From Clostridiales bacterium (GTDB lineage Bacteria > Bacillota > Clostridia > Oscillospirales > Oscillospiraceae), in assembly GCA_009774055.1 (NCBI GenBank), contig VSNB01000091.1, forward strand, positions 1-11,427: a stretch of 11,427 bases of DNA, in the 5' to 3' direction. The translations under genes and the position numbers were made by a program. The notes under the pieces were generated by a model. That model saw only the letters and a program-made list of their open reading frames with translations. It was not told the DNA's origin and made no database searches. Each line of letters opens with the position of its first letter. Positions within the stretch are counted from its first letter, which is position 1. Positions 5,865 to 11,427 of the stretch are shown in pieces.

Positions 5865-6759
5865 TGCTTTCTCGCTCCAGCTCCAATAGTTTTCTCATAT
5901 CCTCCGGCAGAGGGGCCTCCAGCGCCAGCGGCTCCCCGGTCACCGGGTGGTCCAGCGCCAGCCGGGCGGCGTGGAGAGCGGGCCGGGAGATCATCCCCCG
6001 GTCCTCCGTCCCGTACAGCCAGTCCCCCGCCAGGGGGCACCCCAGCGCGGCCATATGGACCCGCAGCTGGTGGGTCCGCCCGGTTTCGGGCGCCAGCTCC
6101 ACCAGGGCAAACCGCCCTACTCGCTCCAGGACCCGGTACGCCGTCGCCGCCGGCTTCCCCGCCGGGTCAATCCGCCGCTTGACGGCGGAGGCCGGGTCCC
6201 GGCCGATGGGCAGCTCGACCCGCCCCCGCTCCTCCGCCGGACCGCCCAGGCAGACCGCCAGATAGGTCCGATGGAAGGCCCCCGTATGGAGCCGCCGCCG
6301 GAGAAGCTCGTGGACATAGGCGGTCTTCGCCGCCGCGGCCAGGCCGGTGGTGCCCCTGTCCAGCCGGTTCACCAAATGGAGGGCGCTCCCCTCCCCCAGG
6401 TGGTACAGAAGCCCCGCCGCCAGGGTGGGCTCGCCGGGAACCAGGGAGGAGGGAATGGACGCCAGCGGCGCGGGCTTGTTCACCACCAGCAGGTGCTCGT
6501 CCTCAAAGCGCACGTCCAGCGCCATGGGCACGGGCCGCAGCTCCGTGGGCCGCTCCGCCGTCGGCAGGTCCACCGACAGCCTGTCCCCCTCCCGGAGGAC
6601 GGCGTTGGCAAACACCCGCCGCCCGTTGACCGTCAGGCCGGTTTCCGTCCGCTTCAGCCGGCCTATCAGGGCGGTGGAGAAGCCCAGCTCCCCCTTGAGG
6701 AGGCTTTTCACAGTCCGGCCCTCCTGGGCCCGGGTCACTACCAGCTCCAGCGCCGCCAT
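5782..6759 (-). CDS. RluA family pseudouridine synthase
   Basis: A 325-residue enzyme expected to convert specific uridines in rRNA or tRNA to pseudouridine. Residues about 15-62 form an S4-like RNA-binding domain (RTVKSLL...SRL-type segment, VNGRRVFANAVLREGDRL). The catalytic domain follows: VNKPAPLASIP, then the active-site loop LVNRLDRGTTGLA with catalytic D134, and ETGRTHQLRVHMAALG with LAGDWLYG near the end. Asn131 stands where many homologues have His in HRLD. The ATG at 6759 is preferred over one at 6801: GGGGGG lies six bases upstream, and a consensus -10 (6795-6790) sits between the two candidate starts, so only the shorter form would be fully transcribed. About 28 C-terminal residues beyond the usual family end are encoded within the downstream exonuclease gene. 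The exact target uridine is unknown. Confidence 0.92.
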   Translation of the reverse strand: MAALELVVTRAQEGRTVKSLLKGELGFSTALIGRLKRTETGLTVNGRRVFANAVLREGDRLSVDLPTAERPTELRPVPMALDVRFEDEHLLVVNKPAPLASIPSSLVPGEPTLAAGLLYHLGEGSALHLVNRLDRGTTGLAAAAKTAYVHELLRRRLHTGAFHRTYLAVCLGGPAEERGRVELPIGRDPASAVKRRIDPAGKPAATAYRVLERVGRFALVELAPETGRTHQLRVHMAALGCPLAGDWLYGTEDRGMISRPALHAARLALDHPVTGEPLALEAPLPEDMRKLLELERESNGSTDFSGSGVEYHILPQQIRGESPLP

Positions 6760-6789
6760 AACCAGCCCCCCTATCCCGCATTTGAAACC

Positions 6790-6818
6790 AGTATACCGCA
6801 TCTTTTCCCGTTTTTCAA
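6790..6818 (-). promoter_or_regulatory. Promoter of the rluA-exonuclease operon
   Basis: On the minus strand TTGAAA (6818-6813), a 17-base spacer and TATACT (6795-6790). The predicted start near 6783 leaves about 24 bases before the chosen rluA ATG at 6759, and rules out efficient use of the upstream ATG at 6801. Confidence 0.8.
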
Positions 6819-6856
6819 TAGGGGAAACACGGAAACGTGCCGGCCAAAGAGCATGC

Positions 6857-6885
6857 TTGCACTATGACGGCGTTTTTGCTATAAT
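6857..6885 (+). promoter_or_regulatory. Promoter of the M23-methyltransferase operon
   Basis: TTGCAC (6857-6862), 17-base spacer, perfect TATAAT (6880-6885). Transcription should begin near 6892, leaving a leader of about 27 bases that carries GAGGAGG (6903-6909). It diverges from the rluA promoter; CACG-GAAA-CGTG (6828-6839) lies between the two -35 boxes and could be a small operator. Confidence 0.85.
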
Positions 6886-6918
6886 GGGGACAGTTAAAAT
6901 CTGAGGAGGCGAGGCCGT

Positions 6919-7905
6919 ATGCCCATCCGCTGTGACAAGGCGATCTACTCCGTCGTCCACGAGGAGCACATGGTACATAACGACTTCTTTCTGCGATACC
7001 TGGACTTTGAGGAAACGGCGCTCCCGACGGCCCTTTCCATGGCCTGCCTTGCGGAGGGAACGGAATGCTTCCGGGTCCAGTACGGCAGGGAGGAAATCGC
7101 CGCCAGGCTCTCCTACAGCCGCCGGGAGCTGCCCCGCTACCGGGACAGCAGCCTTATGCGCATCCTGGGGATATCGCGCCGTCCGGGAACCGCCTTTCTC
7201 CACGAACACTTTTCCTTTTTCGCCAGCAGGGCCGTCGACGAGCTGCTGGTCGAGGCGGCGTGCGGCGGCGAACTGGTGCAGGAGCGCATCCGGATCGTCC
7301 CCTACGAGAGCCCCAACCGCTACCTGTTCCCCCTCCGGGGAACCGTGCTGGTGACGGACACCTACCCCTCCGTCAACCCCCACCGGTGGTGCCGGAACAG
7401 CGAGTTCGCCTTTGACGCGGGCCTGTTTGACGAGTCCCTGACGCGCAGCCTCATCCAGGGCGCGCCGGTTCTCGCCGCCTGCAGCGGCGTTGTCGAGGAG
7501 GTCTTCGACGGGCTGGACAACACCGGCGAAAAGACGGACCTGGACGAGCTGGAGCGGCGCTTCGGCGAACACGCCCGCATCGACGGAAACCACGTTCTGA
7601 TCCGCCACGGCGGCGGCGAGCTGTCCCTGTACGCGCACTTGTCAAAGGGCAGCGTCACGGTGCGCCAGGGTCAGTCCGTCGCGGCGGGACAGGAGATCGG
7701 GAGGGTGGGAAGCAGCGGCTCCAGCTGGCTCCCTCACCTCCATTTTCACGTCATGCGGGATGGGATCGAGGGTCCGGGCGTCCCCGTGCGGTTCGCCAAT
7801 CTGAAAACCATCCTCGGCGAGCCCTGCTCTCTGGAGGACACGGTAAATCTGGTACGGGCGGACGATCCGTCCGCCGCGGACTGCTGGAGGAGGCATTTGC
7901 CATGA
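6919..7905 (+). CDS. M23 family (LytM-type) metallopeptidase
   Basis: A 328-residue protein whose C-terminal half is a lysostaphin-type zinc peptidase of the family that normally cuts peptidoglycan cross-bridges. Likely zinc ligands are H155 (in NPHRWCRNSEFAFD), D166 and H275 (in LPHLHFHV); H240 (LYAHLSKG) and H273 are the likely catalytic histidines. The His-to-Asp spacing is 11 rather than the usual 4 of HxGxD, and about 30 charged residues (200-222) are inserted before the NHVLIRH strand. The first ~145 residues match no domain I recognise. No signal peptide or membrane segment is seen at the N-terminus, unusual for a cell-wall hydrolase. ATG at 6919 has GAGGAGG nine bases upstream. The stop overlaps the methyltransferase start (ATGA). 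Family likely; cell-wall role uncertain given the apparent lack of export. Confidence 0.82.
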   Translation: MPIRCDKAIYSVVHEEHMVHNDFFLRYLDFEETALPTALSMACLAEGTECFRVQYGREEIAARLSYSRRELPRYRDSSLMRILGISRRPGTAFLHEHFSFFASRAVDELLVEAACGGELVQERIRIVPYESPNRYLFPLRGTVLVTDTYPSVNPHRWCRNSEFAFDAGLFDESLTRSLIQGAPVLAACSGVVEEVFDGLDNTGEKTDLDELERRFGEHARIDGNHVLIRHGGGELSLYAHLSKGSVTVRQGQSVAAGQEIGRVGSSGSSWLPHLHFHVMRDGIEGPGVPVRFANLKTILGEPCSLEDTVNLVRADDPSAADCWRRHLP

Positions 7906-8633
7906 AGGAGAACCGATACGACGACCAGACGTTTTTTGATAAATACAGCCAGATGGCGCGCTCCCAAAAGGGGCTGGCGGGCGCGGGCGAGTGGCCGGAG
8001 CTGGAGAAGCTCCTGCCGGACTTCTCCGGGAAGCGGGTGCTGGACCTGGGCTGCGGCTACGGCTGGCACTGCCGGTACGCATTGGACCACGGTGCGGCGT
8101 ATGTCCTGGGGACAGACCTGTCCCAGCGGATGCTGGAGCAGGCCCGGGCGCGGCACGGCGGGCCGGGAATCGAATACCGCCAGGCCGCCATGGAGGACCT
8201 GCAGTTTCCGGAGGGCTCCTTTGACGCGGTCATCAGCTCCCTGGCCTTCCACTATGTCCGGGATTTCCAGCCCCTGGCGGAGCGCATCGGCCGGTGGCTG
8301 GTCCCGGGCGGCAGCTTTGTTTTCTCGGTGGAGCACCCGGTCTTTACCGCCTGCGGCAGCCAGGACTGGTACTACGATGAAAACGGGAACATCCTCCACT
8401 TCCCGGTGGACAACTACTACCTGGAGGGCCGGCGGGACGCGGTATTTCTGGGGGAGCGCGTAGTGAAATACCACCGCACGCTGACCTCCTACCTGGACAC
8501 GCTGCTGCAGAGCGGCTTCACCCTCCGCCGCCTGGTGGAGCCCAAACCGCCGGAGGAGCTGATGGACCTTCCCGGCATGCGCGACGAGCTGCGCAGGCCG
8601 ATGATGCTGCTGATCGCTGCGGAGAAGCGGTAG
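7902..8633 (+). CDS. Class I SAM-dependent methyltransferase
   Basis: A 243-residue cytoplasmic methyltransferase of the Methyltransf_11/UbiE-like group. SAM-binding motif I is KRVLDLGCGYGWHCRYA (about 44-60), the acidic residue of motif II is D72 in LGTDLS, and the FDAVISSLAFHYV strand (107-119) and PGGSFVFSVEHP follow, as in small-molecule methyltransferases of this type. The substrate cannot be read from sequence. It begins inside the stop of the M23 gene (7902-7905, ATGA) with GGAGGAGG upstream, so it is translationally coupled and presumably co-regulated with it. No terminator with a T-run follows; the next 100 bases hold several small inverted repeats before the hutH promoter. Confidence 0.92.
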   Translation: MKENRYDDQTFFDKYSQMARSQKGLAGAGEWPELEKLLPDFSGKRVLDLGCGYGWHCRYALDHGAAYVLGTDLSQRMLEQARARHGGPGIEYRQAAMEDLQFPEGSFDAVISSLAFHYVRDFQPLAERIGRWLVPGGSFVFSVEHPVFTACGSQDWYYDENGNILHFPVDNYYLEGRRDAVFLGERVVKYHRTLTSYLDTLLQSGFTLRRLVEPKPPEELMDLPGMRDELRRPMMLLIAAEKR

Positions 8634-8679
8634 CCGCAGGGCGGATACGGATACTTTCGCGCGTTACAGCGCTATCGCA

Positions 8680-8691
8680 CCGATGCATCGG
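8680..8691. repeat. 12-bp perfect palindrome upstream of the hutH promoter
   Basis: CCGATGCATCGG lies in the roughly 100-base gap between the methyltransferase stop and the hutH promoter, about 45 bases upstream of the hutH -35. It could be an activator or repressor site, or part of a weak terminator: TTTCG 8655-8659 can pair with CGAAA 8704-8708 around it. The symmetry is seen; the role is not known. Confidence 0.35.
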
Positions 8692-8735
8692 AGCAGCAGT
8701 GTACGAAACACGCGGAAAATCCCAGCTGTTTTCAG

Positions 8736-8764
8736 TTGAACTGCACAAGGAAAAGGAGTAAAAT
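8736..8764 (+). promoter_or_regulatory. Promoter of hutH
   Basis: TTGAAC (8736-8741), 17-base spacer, TAAAAT (8759-8764). The predicted start near 8771 gives a leader of about 30 bases with AGGAGG at 8785-8790. There is no room for a riboswitch or attenuator downstream of this start, so control of hutH would act on initiation. Confidence 0.75.
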
Positions 8765-8800
8765 TCTTCTATACTTCATCATATAGGAGGAAAACATACA

Positions 8801-10354
8801 ATGGAACATCCCAAGGACATCAAGCGCGTGGTTCTGGACGGCCGCAGCCTGACGCTGGAGGCCCTGGTGGCCGTCGCCCAGTTCGGCGCGGCGGTGGAGC
8901 TGGCCCCGGAGGCCCGGGAGGCCATGGCCCGCTCCAGAGCCCTGGCGGAGAAGATCGCCGTGGAGAAGCGGGTGGCCTACGGCATCACCACCGGCTTCGG
9001 CGACTTCGCCACGGTGGCAGTGCCCGATGAGTGGAGCAGCCAGCTGTCCACCAACCTGATCCTCAGTCACTGCACCGGCACGGGAGAGCCCTACGCCACG
9101 GAGCAGGTCCGGGGCATGATGCTCCTGCGGGCCAACGCCCTGTGCGTGGGCATCAGCGGCGTGCGGCCCCTGCTGGTGGAGATGCTCATCGACATGCTCA
9201 ACAAGGGCGTCACGCCCGTCATCCCCCAGAAGGGGTCCCTGGGCGCCTCCGGCGACCTGGCCCCCCTCAGCCACATGGGCCTGGTGCTCCTCGGCCTGGG
9301 CGAGGCCCTCTATGAGGGACGCCGGATGCCCGGCGGCGAGGCCATGGCCCTGGCGGGCATTCCGGCGCTGGACACCCTGGTGAGCAAGGAGGGCCTGGGC
9401 ATCACCAACGGCACCTGCGCCATGACCAGCGTGGGCGCCCTCCACCTCTACGACGCCATGCAGGCCGCCCGGCTGGCGGACCTGATCAGCTCCCTGACCC
9501 TCACCGCCCTCACCGGACAGCTGAACGCCTTCCAGGAGCGGATGCACACCGCCCGGGGCCACAAGGGCCAGATTCAGGTGGCGGAGAACCTGCGCAGGCT
9601 CACCGACGGGTGCGAGATCCTGGAGCGCAGCCAGGGAGACCGGGTCCAGGACGCATACGCCCTGCGGTGCATTCCCCAGGTCCACGGCGCCGTCCGGGAC
9701 GCGCTGGAATTCATCAAGAGCAAGGTGGATATCGAGCTCAACGCCGTCACGGACAACCCCCTGCTGTTCCCCGAGGACGAGGCGGTGATCTCCGGCGGCA
9801 ACTTCCACGGGGAGCCCATGGCCCTGCCCTTCGACTTTTTGGGCATCGCCTGCTCGGAGCTGGCCAGCATCTCCGAGCGGCGCATTGAGCGCATGGTCAA
9901 CGCCGCCCTCTCCAACGGACTGACCCGGTTCCTCACCACCGAGGGGGGCGTCAACAGCGGCTTCATGATCGTCCAGTACACCGCCGCCTCCATGGCGTCG
10001 GAGAACAAGGTCCTGGCCCACCCGGCCTGCGTGGACTCCATCCCCTCCTCCGCCAACCAGGAGGATTTCGTCTCCATGGGCACCACCGCCGCCCGGAAGG
10101 CGGGGACCATTCTGGAGAACACCCGGTCCGTGCTGGCCTACGAGCTGCTTACCGCCTGCCAGGCCATCGACATCCGCCGCCGCAGCGGCGAGCACGGCCA
10201 GGGCCTGTCCCCCGCCGGTGAGGCGGTCTTCCGCCGCGTCCGGGAGCAGGTGGCCTTCATGGAGAAGGACCGGGAGCTTTGGCCGGACATCCAGGCCGTG
10301 GAGGCCATGGTCCGCAGCGGAGAGCTGCTGGAGCTGGTTCCCTGGCTTTCCTAA
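8801..10354 (+). CDS. hutH: Histidine ammonia-lyase
   Basis: Converts L-histidine to urocanate and ammonia, the first step of histidine degradation, in the cytoplasm as a homotetramer. The 517-residue product is of normal length. The YGITTGFGDFA segment holds the catalytic tyrosine. GSLGASGDLAPLSHM contains A149-S150-G151, which cyclises autocatalytically into the electrophilic MIO cofactor. NGTCAMTS, NAVTDNPLLF and SSANQEDFVSMG are the further active-site blocks. ATG at 8801 has AGGAGG ten bases upstream and a good promoter before it. It lies directly upstream of hutU apart from a convergent TrpR-like gene; the hutH stop TAA (10352-10354) overlaps that gene's stop. No terminator fits between them. 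Aromatic ammonia-lyases and aminomutases share the fold, but neighbouring hutU makes HAL the clear choice. Confidence 0.97.
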   Translation: MEHPKDIKRVVLDGRSLTLEALVAVAQFGAAVELAPEAREAMARSRALAEKIAVEKRVAYGITTGFGDFATVAVPDEWSSQLSTNLILSHCTGTGEPYATEQVRGMMLLRANALCVGISGVRPLLVEMLIDMLNKGVTPVIPQKGSLGASGDLAPLSHMGLVLLGLGEALYEGRRMPGGEAMALAGIPALDTLVSKEGLGITNGTCAMTSVGALHLYDAMQAARLADLISSLTLTALTGQLNAFQERMHTARGHKGQIQVAENLRRLTDGCEILERSQGDRVQDAYALRCIPQVHGAVRDALEFIKSKVDIELNAVTDNPLLFPEDEAVISGGNFHGEPMALPFDFLGIACSELASISERRIERMVNAALSNGLTRFLTTEGGVNSGFMIVQYTAASMASENKVLAHPACVDSIPSSANQEDFVSMGTTAARKAGTILENTRSVLAYELLTACQAIDIRRRSGEHGQGLSPAGEAVFRRVREQVAFMEKDRELWPDIQAVEAMVRSGELLELVPWLS

Positions 10355-10656
10355 TTCCCTTCCTCCTGCCCATCCCGCGTCAGGGCGGCGCGGTAGCCGC
10401 CGGAGCCGAACTGGAGCTCGGTGCTGATGCGGGTGATGGTGGAACTGCTCACCGGCACCTGGCACCGGATCTCCTCGTAAGTTTCCCCCCGCAGCAGATG
10501 CTTGGCTACCTGGAGCCGCTGGGAGAGGCCGATGAGCTCCCGCATGGTGCACAGGTCGCTGAAAAAGGCCCGGCACTCCTCCATATCCCGCAGGGACAGG
10601 ATCACCGCCAGCAGCTCCTCGATGCTCTCGTTCTGGTTTTTATCGAGACGGGTCAT
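10351..10656 (-). CDS. YerC/YecD-type TrpR-superfamily DNA-binding protein
   Basis: A 101-residue helical regulator related to TrpR. The family core is clear: EELLAVILSLRDMEECRAFF, then DLCTMRELIGLSQRL, then the helix-turn-helix VAKHLLRGETYEEIRCQVPV and the recognition helix SSSTITRISTELQFGSGGY (about 48-87), very close to the YerC consensus ending in YGxGGY. YerC-type proteins are commonly annotated with unknown ligand; TrpR itself responds to tryptophan. The ATG at 10656 has GGAAGG five bases upstream. The stop TAG (10351-10353) overlaps the stop of hutH on the other strand, and the gene is divergent to hutU. Sitting between the two histidine-catabolism genes, it is a candidate regulator of them and of itself; this is inferred from position only. 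Confidence 0.92.
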   Translation of the reverse strand: MTRLDKNQNESIEELLAVILSLRDMEECRAFFSDLCTMRELIGLSQRLQVAKHLLRGETYEEIRCQVPVSSSTITRISTELQFGSGGYRAALTRDGQEEGN

Positions 10657-10683
10657 GGCATCCTTCCACCCTTTCCTTCATTA

Positions 10684-10722
10684 GTTACGCCCTATTGTAA
10701 CACCGGAAAAATACGCCGTCAA
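10684..10722 (-). promoter_or_regulatory. Promoter and candidate operator of the TrpR-like gene
   Basis: On the minus strand TTGACG (10722-10717), a 17-base spacer and TACAAT (10699-10694) form a near-consensus promoter. An inverted repeat GTTAC (10684-10688)-N8-GTAAC (10697-10701) straddles the -10 and the transcription start, where a repressor would act. No equally good promoter could be found for hutU on the opposite strand. Confidence 0.7.
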
Positions 10723-10771
10723 GAATCCCCGGCGGCGCTGCCGTCACAAAACATCATAAGGAGGCTGTTCC

Positions 10772-11427
10772 ATGGAATTCAATCCCAATGACGCCGTCAC
10801 CGTCCGTCTGGACGATGATCTGCCCGACTATCCGTCCTTCGTCCCCGGCATCCGCCGGGCCCCCCGGCGGGAGGCAAAACTCTCCCAGGCCGACAAGACC
10901 CTGGCCATCCGCAACGCCCTGCGCTACATCCCGCCCCAGCACCATGAGCAGATGTCCAAGGAATTCGCCCGGGAGCTCCAGGAGCACGGCCGGATCTACG
11001 GCTACCGCTTCCGCCCCGAGGGAAAGCTCCACGGCAAGCCCATTGAGGAGTACAAGGGAAACTGCGTGGAGGCCCGTGCCTTCCAGGTGATGATCGACAA
11101 CAACCTGGACTTTGACGTGGCCCTGTATCCCTACGAGCTGGTGACCTATGGCGAAACCGGACAGGTGTGCCAGAACTGGATGCAGTACCGTCTCATCAAG
11201 AAATACCTGGAGATCATGACCGACGAGCAGACCCTGGTGGTCATGAGCGGGCATCCCCTGGGGCTGTTCCGCTCCCACAAGCTGGCCCCCCGGTGCATCA
11301 TCACCAACGGCCTGATGGTGGGAAATTTCGACGATCAGAAGAACTTCAACCGGGCCGCCGCCCTGGGGGTGGCCAACTACGGACAGATGACTGCCGGCGG
11401 CTGGATGTACATCGGGCCCCAGGGCAT
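10772..11427 (+). CDS. hutU: Urocanate hydratase, N-terminal part (cut by window end)
   Basis: Converts urocanate to 4-imidazolone-5-propionate with tightly bound NAD+, the step after HutH. The first 218 codons are present, open to the window edge. Family blocks are YKGNCVEARAFQVMIDNNLD (from residue 94), LVTYGETGQVCQNW (about 123-136), LVVMSGHPLGLFRSH, and GQMTAGGWMYIGPQG (204-218), the last being the conserved NAD-binding/active-site region. The first 90 or so residues precede the point where classical ~555-residue urocanases begin to align, so this appears to be the longer Firmicutes form (about 670 residues from memory of the family). ATG at 10772 has AAGGAGG seven bases upstream (10758-10764). 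No clear promoter of its own was seen; read-through from hutH across the antisense regulator is possible. Confidence 0.95.
   Translation, partial: MEFNPNDAVTVRLDDDLPDYPSFVPGIRRAPRREAKLSQADKTLAIRNALRYIPPQHHEQMSKEFARELQEHGRIYGYRFRPEGKLHGKPIEEYKGNCVEARAFQVMIDNNLDFDVALYPYELVTYGETGQVCQNWMQYRLIKKYLEIMTDEQTLVVMSGHPLGLFRSHKLAPRCIITNGLMVGNFDDQKNFNRAAALGVANYGQMTAGGWMYIGPQG

Noticed and set aside
5082..6182. A 366-codon plus-strand open frame
   Set aside because: Antisense to the exonuclease and rluA genes, both of which have intact active-site motifs; its composition is typical of a shadow frame.
6760..6801. Upstream ATG for the RluA-family gene
   Set aside because: The consensus -10 hexamer at 6795-6790 lies inside this extension, and a strong ribosome site precedes the ATG at 6759.
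8732..10576. A 614-codon open frame antisense to hutH
   Set aside because: Gly/His/Ala-rich shadow of hutH codons with no family resemblance; it also runs through the TrpR-like gene.
1..11427. CRISPR arrays, insertion sequences, tRNA or rRNA genes, prophage genes
   Set aside because: No regularly spaced repeats, transposase motifs, tRNA cloverleaf or rRNA sequence was recognised by reading both strands.

Overview
The window looks like a stretch of chromosome from a GC-rich, low-G+C-phylum (Firmicutes) gut anaerobe, most likely an Oscillospiraceae-type clostridium (Flavonifractor/Pseudoflavonifractor/Lawsonibacter-like). This rests on gene content (PadR with DUF2812, BlaI with an M56 metallopeptidase, a YerC-type TrpR relative, the long clostridial form of urocanase), on strong AGGAGG-type ribosome sites and on GC-rich codon use. 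The genus is inferred. Genes are packed tightly, with three 4-bp ATGA start/stop overlaps and no gene-free stretch longer than about 225 bases.

Layout. (1) 44-958 (+): a 1-phosphofructokinase-type PfkB sugar kinase. It is followed by a 13-bp hairpin and about 180 bases of non-coding DNA with long imperfect inverted repeats. (2) 1184-2028 (-): a PadR repressor and a DUF2812 membrane protein in one overlapping operon. (3) 2204-4752 (+): a BlaI-family repressor and a large M56 (BlaR1/MecR1-like) membrane metallopeptidase whose outer part is not a penicillin-binding domain. Operons 2 and 3 diverge from one 175-base control region. It holds two near-consensus promoters, each covered by its own pair of tandem dyad operators. 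(4) 4908-6759 (-): an RluA-type pseudouridine synthase and a DEDDh 3'-5' exonuclease with a C-terminal zinc ribbon, overlapping by 83 bases. Two intrinsic terminators at 4832-4897 separate this operon from the M56 gene. (5) 6919-8633 (+): an M23-type metallopeptidase with no visible signal peptide, coupled to a class I methyltransferase, expressed from a near-consensus promoter divergent to that of rluA. (6) 8801 to the window end: histidine degradation. hutH (+) and the start of hutU (+, cut by the window edge) are separated by a convergent TrpR-superfamily regulator (-). That regulator's stop codon overlaps the stop of hutH.

How the parts work together. The 1-3 kb region is a regulatory island: two transcriptional repressors, each co-transcribed with a membrane partner, share a promoter region. 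No beta-lactamase or efflux target lies beside them, so what they sense and control is open. HutH and HutU carry out consecutive steps (histidine to urocanate to imidazolonepropionate). The YerC-like gene between them is a natural candidate for a local regulator. No rRNA, tRNA, CRISPR array, insertion sequence or phage gene was recognised. The most distinctive points are the paired tandem operators, the duplicated module in the M56 ectodomain, the overlapping rluA/exonuclease pair and the regulator-split hut locus.
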